Shown here: positions 35,031 through 45,910 of the stretch, piece after piece
Position numbering within the stretch: the stretch's first letter is position 1
Layout: every line of letters begins with the position of its first letter
Source of the DNA: Zea mays
Taxonomy: Eukaryota > Streptophyta > Magnoliopsida > Poales > Poaceae
NCBI RefSeq assembly: GCF_902167145.1
Contig: NC_050104.1
Coordinates: 110,495,849-110,559,848, forward strand
DNA length: 64,000 nucleotides
Reading direction: 5' to 3'
The notes under the pieces: model-generated
Database searches by the model: none
Seen by the model: only the letters and a program-made list of their open reading frames with translations
What the model was told of the DNA's origin: nothing
Program-made: the position numbers and the translations under genes

Positions 35031-35426
35031 CTCCTACGCGTCGGCCATGGTTGTCGTGGGGGATTGGGGCTGCAAGGGTTGCGGTGGCGGCGGCGTGAAA
35101 CGATCGATGAGGGGGAGGAGGAGAGGGCATGGAGGCAGAGGTGGTGGTGGTGGGCGGTGGGGATGCGGCTGTTGCCGCGGCAGCGGGAGAGGAGGTGCCG
35201 CATCGTCACGTTCGGCAGCGCGGCGATGTGGAGAGAGAGGCAGATTGAGGCGGCGTCGGTTGCAGCTACGAGGGAGGCGGGGAGGGGTGGGTGGGCAGGT
35301 GATGCTCGACGAATGGACGGTGCAGCGGGGGCGGGAGTGGTGCTCGACGAACGGACGGTCTAGATTGGTGGAAGGCAGAACCAAAGAGAGGCAGCCTACC
35401 CCTTGGGTTCTTAATAGTAGTAAAGA

Positions 35427-35660
35427 TATGATTTATATGATTCATAAGATTTATGTTCTCATAATCCATATTGTTATGGATATTTTTGAGATCACGATTT
35501 CTATGGTTAATTATCTTTTATATGTCATCATCATAATGTTAATTTATGGAATTAAAATGATATGGAAAATGCCTATAATTCTAACAACATATGCTATGGA
35601 GTTGGTGGTGGTGTTGTGTCGCCTCGGCGGGTCCTTCTCCGGCAATGAACAGGTACTCCC
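35427..35660. other. host DNA between Helitron B and the copia element
   Basis: It continues the older retroelement-leader-like sequence left of 22889 and is interrupted at 35660 by the copia insertion; 35656-35660 (CTCCC) is its target duplication. No gene. Confidence 0.45.
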
Positions 35661-36898
35661 TGAAAGGGAAATGTGCCTTTGGGCCATTTCTAAGTATTTT
35701 AGTGATTTAGTGTCCAACACAAGTGCCTAAGTGTAAAATGGTGGGCAAAGTACAAATCAAGGATAAAGGTATGTTTCTCAGACTTAGTACATTGTTTTAG
35801 AGACTAATGTATTGTGTCTAAGTGCTGGAAACAGGAAAAATCGAATTGGAATTGTCTTGGCTCGAGCAGCCAAGACTCTGCTCAGTCTGGGAGCACCGGA
35901 CTGTCCGGTGGTGCACCGGACAGTGTCTGGTGCGCCAGGCTGGCTCGAGCGAAGTGGCCGCTCTCGGAAATTTACCGGCGACGTACGGCTATAATTCACC
36001 GGACTGTCCGGTGTGCACCGGACTGTCCGGTGAGCCAACGGTCGGCCGAGCCAACGGTCGGCCGCGCGATCTGCGCGGGACACATGGCCGAGCCAACGGC
36101 TAGAAGGAGGCACCGGACTGTCCAATGTGCACCGGACATGTCTGGTGCGCCAACGGCTCTCTGGCTGCCAACGGTCGGCTGTGCCAGTTAAGGAAAGAAA
36201 TCGGGCACCGGACAGTGTCCGGTGTGCACCGGACTGTCCGGTGCGCCACGCGACAGAAGGCAAGGATTGCCTTCCCAGATTGCTCTCAACGGCTCCTAGC
36301 TGCCTTGGGGCTATAAAAGGGACCCTAGGCGCATGGAGGAGCAAACCAAGCATCCTTTAAGCATTCTTGATCACTCACACTCCACTCTTGCGCACGTGTT
36401 CGACATTCTAGTGATTTGAGCCCCGTTCTAGTGTGCTAGTCTTTTGTGCTCAAGTCTGGGTCTTGTGTGTGCGTATTTGCTGTGATCTTTGTGTCTTGTG
36501 TGAGTTGCTCATCCCTCCCTGACTCCGTGATTCTTTGTGAACATCAAAAGTGTAAGGGCGAGAGGCTCCAAGCTGTGGAGATTCCTCGCGAACGGGATAA
36601 GAAAAGAAAAGCAAAACACCGTGGTATTCAAGTTGATCATTGGATCACTTGAGAGGAGTTGAGTGCAACTCTCGTCCGTTGGGACGCCACAACGTGGAGT
36701 AGGCAAGCGTTGGTCTTGGCCGAACCACGGGATAAACCACTGTGTCATCTCTGTGATTGTTCTCTTGTGGTTATTGTGTTTTGCTAAGACTTCTCTCTAG
36801 CCACTTGGCGATTACTGTGCTAACGTCTAACCAAGTGTTGTGGCTTAAGTTTAAAGTTTTATAGGATCACCTATTCACCCCCCCTCTAGGTGCTCTCA
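35661..36898 (+). repeat. 5' LTR of the copia element
   Basis: Starts TGAAAGGGAAATG and ends CTCTAGGTGCTCTCA. U3 carries the ACCGGACNGTCCGGT palindrome array (about 35895-36245) and the TATA box TATAAAA at 36312-36318. Confidence 0.95.
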
Positions 36899-36900
36899 AT

Positions 36901-36913
36901 TGGTATCGGAGCC
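36901..36913 (+). other. primer-binding site
   Basis: TGGTATCGGAGCC two bases after the LTR. It is complementary to the 3' end of initiator tRNA-Met with one change from the usual TGGTATCAGAGC. Confidence 0.85.
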
Positions 36914-36947
36914 GTTCTCTTCAAGAAGGGACTAATCGCCCGAAGAG

Positions 36948-39332
36948 ATGGATCCTAAGGGAAAGGGGATGGTGATCAACAACAACGAGAAGGAGTCTAT
37001 CTTCAACAAGCCGAAGGATGACAAGCCTACTGACTCGGGCTCGAGCCACAAGCGCAAGGACGGGAAGAAGAAGAAGACAAGGCGCATCAAGGAGATCGTC
37101 TACTACGACAGCGACGAATCTTCCTCTTCCCAAAAGGACGACGACGATGACTACGAGAAAAAGAAAACGGTCAATTCGAACTTTTCTTTTGATTACTCTC
37201 GTATTCCTCAAAGTACAAATGCTCATTTATTATCTATTCCACTTGGTAAACCTCCTCATTTTGATGGAGAGGACTACGGATTTTGGAGTCACAAAATGCG
37301 TAGTCACTTGTTCTCTCTTCATCCTAGTATATGGGAGATTGTCGAGAGTGGAATGCACTTTGATAGTACGGATAGTCCCATGTTCATTAATGAGCAAATT
37401 CATAAGAATGCACAAGCTACTACTGTTCTTCTAGCTTCATTGTGCAGGGATGAATATCACAAAGTGAGCGGCTTGGATAACGCCAAGCAAATTTGGGACA
37501 CCCTCAAGATCTCTCATGAGGGGAATGACGTCACAATGCTCACCAAGATGGAATTGGTGGAGGGCGAACTCGGGAGATTCGCTATGATAAGGGGAGAAGA
37601 GTCAACCCAAACTTACAACCGGCTCAAGACCCTTGTCAACAAGATAAGAAGCTATGGAAGCACGCGATGGACGGACCACGACGTCGTCCGCCTAATGCTA
37701 AGGTCTTTTACTGTCCTTGATCCTCATCTTGTAAACAATATTCGTGAGAATCCTAGGTACACCAAGATGACGCCCGAGGAGATACTTGGAAAGTTTGTGA
37801 GCGGGCGAATGATGATCAAGGATGCAAGATACGTGGATGACGCATTGAATGGTCCAATCAATGAGCCTCAACTGCTTGCTCTCAAGGCAACAAGAAGCAA
37901 GGAGACGCTACCTAGCAAGGTGGCACAAATCGAGGCTGCTGGACTTAATGATGAAGAGATGGCTCTTATCATCAAGAGATTCAAGACGACGCTAAAAAGT
38001 CGCAAGGGGCAGCCAAGCAAGACCAAGACAAAGGGGAAGCGCTCATGCTTCAAATGTGGTAAGATTGGTCATTTTATTGCTAACTGTCCCGACAATGATA
38101 GTGATCAGGATCAAGGGAACAAGAGGGAGAAGAAGAAGAACTATAAGAAGGCAAAGGGCGAGGCGCATCTAGGTAAGGAGTGGGATTTGGATTGCTCCTC
38201 TTCCGACTCCGACAATGAAGGACTCGCCGCTACCGCCTTCAACAAGTCATCCCTCTTCCCCAATGAGCGTCACACATGCCTTATGGCAAGGGAGAAGAAG
38301 GTATGTACTCGAAACTCTACTTATGCTTCTTCAAGTGAGGAAGAATCTAGTGATGAGGATGAAATAGATTACTCATGCTTATTTAAGGGCCTAGATAGAA
38401 CCAAGGTAGATAAAATTAATGAATTAATTGATGCCTTGAATGATAAGAATAGGCTTTTAGAAAAGCAAGAGGATTTGTTGTATGAAGAACATGACAAATT
38501 TGTAGAAGCACAAAAATCTCATGCTCTAGAAGTTAAAAGAAATGAAATGCTTTCTTGTGAATTATCTTCTTGCCATGAGACAATTTCTAACTTAAGGAGC
38601 ATTAATGATGATTTGAATGCTAAGTTAGAAATAGTTAGTAAATCAACATCTTGTGTAGAAAACATTGTTATTTGCAATAGATGTAAAGATTTAGATATTG
38701 ATGCTTGTAGTGAACACATAGCTTCTATTGCAAAGTTAAATGATGAAATGGCTAGTCTTAATGCCCAACTTAAGGCTAGCAAAAGTGAGTTTGATAAACT
38801 AAAATTTGCTAGGGATGCCTACACGGTTGGTAGACACCTCTCAATTAAGGATGGGCTTGGCTTCAAAAGGGAAGCCAAGAACTTAACAAACCATAAGGCT
38901 CCCATCTCCGCCAAGGAGAAAGGGAAGGCTCCTATGGCAAGTAGTATTAAAAAGAACCATGCCTTTATGTACAATGATAGAAGACAGTCTCATAGGAGTT
39001 GCAATACTTTTGATTCACATACCTATGACTCTTATGCTATGTATGCTTCTAGTTCTTCCTATATGCATGGTAGAGGTATGCCTAGAAAAAATATTCATCA
39101 TGTGCCTAGGAAGAATATTGTTCATGTTCCTAGAAAAGTTATGAATGGTCCCTCTACAATTTATCATGCTTTAAATGCTTCTTTTGCTATTTGTAGAAAG
39201 GATAGGAAAATAGTTGCTAGGAAATTAGGGGCAAAATGCAAGGGTGATAAAACTTGCATTTGGGTCCCTAAGACAATTGTGACTAACCTTGTAGGACCCA
39301 ACAAGAGTTGGGTACCTAAGTCCCAAGCCTAA
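36948..39332 (+). CDS. retrotransposon Gag (Sirevirus type)
   Basis: An uninterrupted 794-residue frame begins at the first ATG after the primer-binding site. The N-terminal part is lysine- and acid-rich, followed by the capsid-like UBN2-type region (FDGEDYGFWSHKMRSHL, about residues 100-300). A CCHC zinc knuckle sits at C367-x2-C-x4-H-x4-C. After it comes a long acidic and coiled-coil C-terminal region with repeated leucine heptads (about residues 480-650), as Sireviruses have. The stop at 39330-39332 separates it from pol, which is in the +1 frame. Confidence 0.9.
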   Translation: MDPKGKGMVINNNEKESIFNKPKDDKPTDSGSSHKRKDGKKKKTRRIKEIVYYDSDESSSSQKDDDDDYEKKKTVNSNFSFDYSRIPQSTNAHLLSIPLGKPPHFDGEDYGFWSHKMRSHLFSLHPSIWEIVESGMHFDSTDSPMFINEQIHKNAQATTVLLASLCRDEYHKVSGLDNAKQIWDTLKISHEGNDVTMLTKMELVEGELGRFAMIRGEESTQTYNRLKTLVNKIRSYGSTRWTDHDVVRLMLRSFTVLDPHLVNNIRENPRYTKMTPEEILGKFVSGRMMIKDARYVDDALNGPINEPQLLALKATRSKETLPSKVAQIEAAGLNDEEMALIIKRFKTTLKSRKGQPSKTKTKGKRSCFKCGKIGHFIANCPDNDSDQDQGNKREKKKNYKKAKGEAHLGKEWDLDCSSSDSDNEGLAATAFNKSSLFPNERHTCLMAREKKVCTRNSTYASSSEEESSDEDEIDYSCLFKGLDRTKVDKINELIDALNDKNRLLEKQEDLLYEEHDKFVEAQKSHALEVKRNEMLSCELSSCHETISNLRSINDDLNAKLEIVSKSTSCVENIVICNRCKDLDIDACSEHIASIAKLNDEMASLNAQLKASKSEFDKLKFARDAYTVGRHLSIKDGLGFKREAKNLTNHKAPISAKEKGKAPMASSIKKNHAFMYNDRRQSHRSCNTFDSHTYDSYAMYASSSSYMHGRGMPRKNIHHVPRKNIVHVPRKVMNGPSTIYHALNASFAICRKDRKIVARKLGAKCKGDKTCIWVPKTIVTNLVGPNKSWVPKSQA

Positions 39333-39339
39333 ATTTGCC

Positions 39340-40053
39340 TTGCAGGTTTATGCATCCGGGGGTTCAAGCTGGATTATCGACAGCGGATGCACAAACCATA
39401 TGACGGGGGAGAAGAAAATGTTCACCTCCTACGTCAAAAACAAGGATTCCCAAGATTCAATAATATTCGGTGATGGGAATCAAGGCAAGGTAAAAGGATT
39501 AGGTAAAATTGCAATTTCAAATGAGCACTCTATCTCTAATGTGTTTTTAGTTGAGTCTCTTGGATATAACTTGCTATCTGTTAGTCAATTATGCAATATG
39601 GGATATAATTGTCTATTTACAAATGTAGATGTGTCTGTCTTTAGAAGAAGTGATGGTTCACTAGCTTTTAAGGGTGTATTAGACGACAAACTTTACTTAG
39701 TTGATTTTGAAAAAGAAGAGGCCGGTCTAGATGCATGCTTAATAGCTAAGACTAGCATGGGCTGGCTGTGGCATCGCCGCTTAGCACATGTAGGGATGAA
39801 GAACCTTCACAAGCTTTTAAAGGGAGAACATGTGATAGGTTTAACTAACGTGCAATTCGAAAAAGATAGACCTTGTGCAGCATGCCAAGCAGGTAAACAG
39901 GTGGGAGGAGCACATCACAGCAAGAATGTGATGACCACATCAAGGCCTCTGGAGCTGCTACATATGGACCTCTTCGGACCTGTCGCTTATCTAAGCATAG
40001 GGGGAAGTAAGTATGGTTTAGTTATTGTGGATGACTTTTCCCGCTTCACTTGA
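39340..40053 (+). pseudogene. pol part 1: protease and N-terminal integrase, ended by a premature TGA
   Basis: It opens just after gag in another frame. It contains the aspartic protease active site IDSGCTNHM (Asp at about residue 14), the pre-integrase motif WLWHRRLAHVGM, the zinc-binding HHCC region (CAACQAGK) and the first integrase aspartate (HMDLFGP, 39967). The TGA at 40051-40053 interrupts the integrase core; the same frame continues directly after it with conserved sequence. This single change disables the polyprotein. There is no ATG at the usual position, so expression relies on the gag-pol arrangement of the element. Confidence 0.85.
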
Positions 40054-40854
40054 GTATTCTTTTTGCAGGATAAGTCTGAGACCCAAGGAACCCTCAAGCG
40101 CTTCCTAAGGAGAGATCAAAACGAGTTTGAGCTCAAGGTGAAGAAGATAAGGAGTGACAACGGGTCCGAGTTCAAGAACCTTCAAGTGGAGGAGTACCTT
40201 GAGGAGGAAGGGATCAAACACGAGTTCTCCGCTCCCTACACACCACAGCAAAATGGTGTGGTAGAGAGGAAGAACAGGACGCTAATCGATATGGCGAGGA
40301 CGATGCTTGGAGAATTCAAGACCCCCGAGCGTTTTTGGTCGGAAGCTGTGAACACGGCTTGCCACGCCATCAACAGGGTCTATCTTCACCGCCTCCTCAA
40401 GAAGACCTCATACGAGCTGCTAACTGGTAACAAACCCAATGTATCGTACTTTCGTGTATTTGGGAGTAAATGCTACATTCTAGTGAAGAAGGGTAGGAAT
40501 TCCAAATTTGCTCCCAAAGCTGTAGAAGGGTTTTTATTAGGTTATGATTCAAATACAAAGGCGTATAGGGTCTTCAACAAATCATCGGGTTTGGTTGAAG
40601 TCTCTAGCGACGTTGTATTTGATGAGACTAATGGCTCTCCAAGAGAGCAAGTTGTTGATCTTGATGATGTAGATGAAGAAGATGTTCCGACGGCCGCTAT
40701 ACGAACCATGGCGATTGGTGATGTACGACCACAGGAACAAAAGGAGCAAGATCAACCTTCTTCCTCAACTATGGTGCATCCCCCAACTCAAGACGATGAA
40801 CAGGTTCATCAAAAGGAGGCGTGTGATCAAGGGGAGCACAAGATGATCATGTGA
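40054..40854 (+). pseudogene. pol part 2: integrase core and C-terminal region, ended by a frameshift
   Basis: Same frame as part 1 after the TGA. It holds the second integrase aspartate (SDNGSEF, 40156) and the glutamate (NGVVERKNR, 40264), with the D-x35-E spacing of retroviral integrases. The copia-type C-terminal GKKR-like region follows (FRVFGSKCYILVKKGR). Near 40825-40850 the frame shifts by one base in a G-rich stretch and runs to TGA at 40852-40854, while the downstream part stays open in the neighbouring frame. Confidence 0.85.
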
Positions 40855-42545
40855 TGGAGGAAGAAGCGCAACCGGCACCTCCAACCCAAGTTCGAGCGAT
40901 GATTCAAAGGGATCATCCCGTCGACCAAATTCTGGGTGATATTAGCAAGGGAGTAACTACTCGATCTCGATTAGTTAATTTTTGTGAGCATTACTCCTTT
41001 GTCTCTTCTATTGAGCCTTTCAGGGTAGAAGAGGCCTTGCTAGATCCGGACTGGGTGTTGGCCATGCAAGAGGAGCTCAACAACTTCAAGCATAATGAAG
41101 TTTGGACACTTGTGCCTCGTCCCAAGCAAAACGTTGTGGGAACCAAGTGGGTGTTCCGCAACAAACAGGACGAGCACGGGGTGGTGACGAGGAACAAGGC
41201 TCGACTTGTGGCAAAAGGTTATGCCCAAGTCGCAGGTTTGGACTTTGAGGAAACCTTTGCTCCTGTGGCTAGGCTAGAGTCCATTCGTATTTTGCTAGCA
41301 TATGCCGCTCACCATTCTTTCAGGTTGTACCAAATGGATGTGAAGAGCGCTTTCCTCAATGGGCCGATCAAGGAGGAGGTGTACGTGGAGCAACCCCCTG
41401 GCTTCGAGGATGAACGGTACCCCGACCATGTGTGTAAGCTCTCTAAGGCGCTCTATGGACTTAAGCAAGCCCCAAGAGCATGGTATGAATGCCTTAGAGA
41501 CTTTCTAATTGCTAATGCTTTCAAGGTTGGGAAAGCCGATCCAACTCTTTTCACTAAGACTTGTGACGGTGATCTTTTTGTGTGCCAAATTTATGTCGAT
41601 GACATAATATTTGGTTCTACTAATAAGAAGTCTTGTGAAGAGTTTAGCAGGGTGATGACGCAGAAATTCGAGATGTCGATGATGGGCGAGTTGAACTACT
41701 TCCTTGGGTTCCAAGTGAAGCAACTCAAGGATGGCACCTTCATCTCTCAAACGAAGTACACGCAAGACTTGCTAAAGCGGTTTGGGATGAAGGACGCAAA
41801 GCCCGCAAAGACTCCGATGGGGACCGACAGACACACCGACCTCAACAAAGGAGGTAAGTCAGTTGATCAAAAGGCATATCGGTCTATGATAGGGTCTTTA
41901 CTTTATTTATGTGCAAGTAGATCGGATATTATGCTTAGTGTATGCATGTGTGCTAGATTTCAATCCGATCCTAAGGAGTGTCACCTAGTGGCAGTGAAGC
42001 GAATCCTTAGATATTTAGTTGCTACGCCTTGCTTCGGGCTCTGGTATCCAAAGGGGTCTACCTTTGACTTGATTGGGTATTCAGATTCTGACTATGCTGG
42101 ATGTAAGGTCGATAGGAAGAGTACATCGGGGACGTGCCAATTCTTAGGAAGGTCCCTGGTGTCATGGAATTCTAAGAAACAAACCTCTGTTGCCCTATCC
42201 ACCGCTGAGGCCGAGTATGTTGCCGCAGGAAAGTGTTGCGCACAACTACTTTGGATGAGGCAAACCCTCAGGGACTTTGGCTACAATCTGAGCAAAGTCC
42301 CACTCCTATGTGATAATGAGAGTGCTATCCGCATGGCAGAAAATCCTGTTGAACACAGCCGCACAAAGCACATAGACATCCGGCATCACTTTTTGAGAGA
42401 CCACCAGCAAAAGGGAGATATCGAAGTGTTCCATGTTAGCTCCGAGAACCAGCTAGCCGATATCTTTACCAAGCCTCTAGATGAGAAGACCTTTTGCAGG
42501 TTGCGTAGTGAGCTAAATGTCTTAGATTCGCGGAACCTGGATTGA
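40851..42545 (+). pseudogene. pol part 3: reverse transcriptase and RNase H
   Basis: The open frame continues pol after the frameshift. The RT domain has [31 protein letters not shown] and the catalytic YVDD at residues 248-251 (41592-41603). RNase H follows with [18 protein letters not shown] and LLCDNESAI, the usual catalytic acids. It ends SRNLD and stop at 42545. Nothing inside this part looks damaged. It is labelled broken only because it is cut off from parts 1 and 2. Confidence 0.9.
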
Positions 42546-43330
42546 TTTATAGCATACATGTGTTTATGCCTTTGATCATGTTCCTTATGCATTTTGTTGC
42601 TTAATAATGGTGCTCAAGTTGTACAAACACTTCCTGGACCTCACAAGTCCGTTGCACAGTGATGCACATGTTTAGGGGGAGATATGTTACAACTTGACCC
42701 TTTGAGACTAACCATGTGCTTGAGTCTGCTTGTTTTAGTCTCAAAGGAGGTTTGAAAGGGAAAAGGTGGACTTGGACCATAAAAGACTTCCACTGCACTC
42801 CGATGAAAAGAGTAACTTTTCCAAGTTCATCTTTATACTCTTATTGCCTTTGTACTCTTATTTGAAGATTTTGGTGAGGCAATGGGGTTAAAGGGCCAAG
42901 ATTGATCCTGTTTTGGTGCTTGTTGCCAAAGGGGGAGAAAATAAAGGCCAAAGCAATAGATGGATCAGCTACCACTTGAGAAATTTTGAAAATAGTAGAT
43001 TAGAGCTTTTGGGTGTCATTGGGTGTCAAAACTCTTTTATTGTCTCTTATGTCAAAAGTTGGCCTCTTGTGGGGAGAAGTGTTGATTATGGGAAAAAGGG
43101 GGAGTTTTTTTAAATCCGTGATCAAATTTCTTTGGAAAACCTCTCTTTATGTCTCTACAAGTGGATTTGACTTAGAGATAGGAATTTGAGTTTGATTTGC
43201 AAAAACAAACCAAGTGGTGGCATAGAGTGATCCATATATGTCAAATTTGATTCAAAACAACTTTGAGTACTTAGTTGAATTGATTTTATACTTTGTCTAC
43301 TTGCTTTATGTTGTGTTGGCATAAATCACC
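42546..43330 (+). other. copia 3' untranslated region with extra polypurine tracts
   Basis: No env-like frame. Three polypurine-tract-like runs precede the functional one: about 42674-42681, AAAGGGGGAGAAA at 42928-42940 and AAAAAGGGGGAG at 43093-43104. Multiple such tracts are a known Sirevirus feature. Confidence 0.75.
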
Positions 43331-43343
43331 AAAAAGGGGGAGA
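43331..43343 (+). other. polypurine tract
   Basis: AAAAAGGGGGAGA directly before the 3' LTR; it primes plus-strand DNA synthesis. Confidence 0.85.
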
Positions 43344-43344
43344 T

Positions 43345-44583
43345 TGAAAGGGAAATGTGCCTTTGGGCCATTTCTAAGTATTTTAGTGATTTAGTGTCCA
43401 ACACAAGTGCCTAAGTGTAAAATGGTGGGCAAAGTACAAATCAAGGATAAAGGTATGTTTCTCAGACTTAGTACATTGTTTTAGAGACTAATGTATTGTG
43501 TCTAAGTGCTGGAAACAGGAAAAATCGAATTGGAATTGTCTTGGCTCGAGCAGCCAAGACTCTGCTAAGTCTGGGAGCACCGGACTGTCCGGTGGTGCAC
43601 CGGACAGTGTCCGGTGCGCCAGGCTGGCTCGAGCGAAGTGGCCGCTCTCGGAAATTTACCGGCGACGTACGGCTATAATTCACCGGACTGTCCGGTGTGC
43701 ACCGGACTGTCCGGTGAGCCAACGGTCGGCCGAGCCAACGGTCGGCCGCGCGATCTGCGCGGGACACATGGCCGAGCCAACGGCTAGAAGGAGGCACCGG
43801 ACTGTCCGGTGTGCACCGGACATGTCCGGTGCGCCAACGGCTCTCTGGCTGCCAACGGTCGGCTGTGCCAGTTAAGGAAAGAAATCGGGCACCGGACAGT
43901 GTCCGGTGTGCACCGGACTGTCCGGTGCGCCACGCGACAGAAGGCAAGGATTGCCTTCCCAGATTGCTCTCAACGGCTCCTAGCTGCCTTGGGGCTATAA
44001 AAGGGACCCCTAGGCGCATGGAGGAGCAAACCAAGCATCCTTTAAGCATTCTTGATCACTCACACTCCACTCTTGCGCACTTGTTCGACATTCTAGTGAT
44101 TTGAGCCCCGTTCTAGTGTGCTAGTCTTTTGTGCTCAAGTCTGGGTCCTGTGTGTGCGTATTTGCTGTGATCTTTGTGTCTTGTGTGAGTTGCTCATCCC
44201 TCCCTGACTCCATGATTCTTTGTGAACATCAAAAGTGTAAGGGCGAGAGGCTCCAAGCTGTGGAGATTCCTCGCGAACGGGATAAGAAAAGAAAAGCAAA
44301 ACACCGTGGTATTCAAGTTGATCATTGGATCACTTGAGAGGAGTTGAGTGCAACTCTCGTCCGTTGGGACGCCACAACGTGGAGTAGGCAAGCGTTGGTC
44401 TTGGCCGAACCACGGGATAAACCACTGTGTCATCTCTGTGATTGTTCTCTTGTGGTTATTGTGTTTTGCTAAGACTTCTCTCTAGCCACTTGGCGATTAC
44501 TGTGCTAACGTCTAACCAAGTGTTGTGGCTTAAGTTTAAAGTTTTATAGGATCACCTATTCACCCCCCCTCTAGGTGCTCTCA
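43345..44583 (+). repeat. 3' LTR of the copia element
   Basis: Nearly identical to the 5' LTR, one base longer (ACCCCTAGG against ACCCTAGG). TATA box at 43996-44002. Its palindromes keep CCGG/CCGGTG where the 5' LTR has several C-to-T or G-to-A changes. Confidence 0.95.
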
Positions 44584-44588
44584 CTCCC

Positions 44589-45910
44589 GCCTCTTTCCTT
44601 CCCTTCCTGCTCTATGAAACCTTGGAAGTGGGGGGTGAGGGATGGGGTCCCTGATTTGCTGCCTATGGTACCCGTTGGATGGCTCGACATCGCCTGTTTA
44701 AATGGTCTTTCCCTTACCACGGTGTCAACTCGGTATGCTTCTACCACTTCTATGTACCTGTCACCCATCCTTCTGTCATTGCAAAAATTATTATGTTATT
44801 CCTCTGTTGTTTTGGGTGTTAGTTTTTTGTTATGCTATGGACTAAACATAATTTGGGTGTCTTAATGCTTTATTTATTGTCTGCACATGATTTGTGTTAG
44901 GATTTGGAGATCCATGCGGGCACTACCACATGGTGCTCGTCCCTTGTGTTCTTGGCTCTTGCATGCATCTGGTCGTTTCTGAGACCACATTGGTGCAATG
45001 GACACCATGGTGTTTGTGGTTGCTGAATTGGATGGAGCAGCAATGATCCGTCACGCTAACATTAAAAGGAAATGTTATTTGTTGGTTTTAAACGTTAGTA
45101 ATTGCTACGAAGTACCATAAATTGTATGGATCACATCCGGTTTTTATTGATGCCTGACTTTAGCAACCACTCTATATTTTGATCTAACTTTTTTATAAGT
45201 TTGAGGTCATGTGACTTATTTTAGAAACTTGAGCTCACAAATTTCCTCTTATTTGGTCTCTATATGGTGGAATTATGTCATTCAATAATCTCTGTTCGTT
45301 CAGTCAGTCGTTGTGAACTCTCTTCTAATCGCTCCCTTCATTGGTCGTGTTGTATCAAGACATATTGGATGGAGTAAACAACAATATGAGTTAGTCAAAT
45401 CAAAAAAAAATATTATACGGAGAGTGGAGACAATCAATAAAAAATCTTGAGATTTTTTTGGTGGATAGTTTACGTGGGATTGTTGTGAGCCGTCGCAACG
45501 CACGAGCAACTGACTAGTATATATATATAGTTTATATATTTAAAGCCTTGGGCTTCTAATAAATGAAAAGAAGCCCTTACCGATTACAGTTTTGACACAT
45601 GTGGCTTCGTTTGAGATCTAACATGATCTTTGACGCGATGACTTGAGATGGAAAAAAACTGCCACATCTCCCCCCGGTATCCCCACACCCTATATTCTCG
45701 TTGCCGTTTTAACTTCCAGTTGCCACTTTTTGCTCTGTCATTGCCACAACTCTGCCCCACCGCTACGGCGACTTGATCCGAGAATACGCCCCCTCCCTGC
45801 CCACCACCATTCGTCACCGTCCTCAGACGTCGAATGTCAAGATTCATCACTGCCGCTACTAGCTGCATTCGTCACTGTCGCCGCTAGCTTCATTCTCGGT
45901 GGGAGAGGAC
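44589..45910. other. intergenic; contains a plus-oriented Helitron-type 3' end at 45517
   Basis: 44589 onward continues the sequence interrupted at 35660. At 45490-45517 the plus strand reads GTCGCAACGCACGAGCAACTGACTAG followed by T, the 3' end signature of the same Helitron family in the opposite orientation. I could not find a matching 5' end. No gene is supported. Confidence 0.5.

Larger units (their letters stand above)
22889..35426 (-). mobile_element. Helitron B, about 12.5 kb, with captured gene fragments
   Basis: Read on the minus strand, the 5' end at 35426 is TCTTTACTACTATTAAGAAC. The 3' end at 22889 has the hairpin CCGT...ACGG with GCAACGCACGGGCAC and closes with CTAG. The flanking bases are A (minus strand, opposite 35427) and T (opposite 22888), the expected A/T insertion site. 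Termini match Helitron A almost base for base, so both belong to one family and lie in the same orientation 1.5 kb apart. Captured pieces include RACK1-like, receiver-like, neuroguidin, RPL17 and an unknown exon on the minus strand, and WAV3-like, ARF-GAP, NRPC2 and an unknown exon on the plus strand. No Rep/helicase is seen. Confidence 0.8.
35661..44583 (+). mobile_element. complete Ty1-copia Sirevirus (Ji/Opie group), 8.9 kb
   Basis: Two LTRs (35661-36898 and 43345-44583), 5-bp target duplication CTCCC (35656-35660 and 44584-44588), primer-binding site, gag, pol in copia order (protease-integrase-RT-RNase H) and a polypurine tract. By eye the LTRs differ at about eight bases and one single-base indel over 1238 bp, so the insertion is recent. 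Pol has one premature stop and one frameshift. It inserted into the older sequence flanking Helitron B. Confidence 0.95.

Noticed and set aside
35784..36360. Several 60-190 codon frames in the copia LTRs, duplicated at 43468-44104
   Set aside because: Translations of the palindrome array in different frames; not protein-like.
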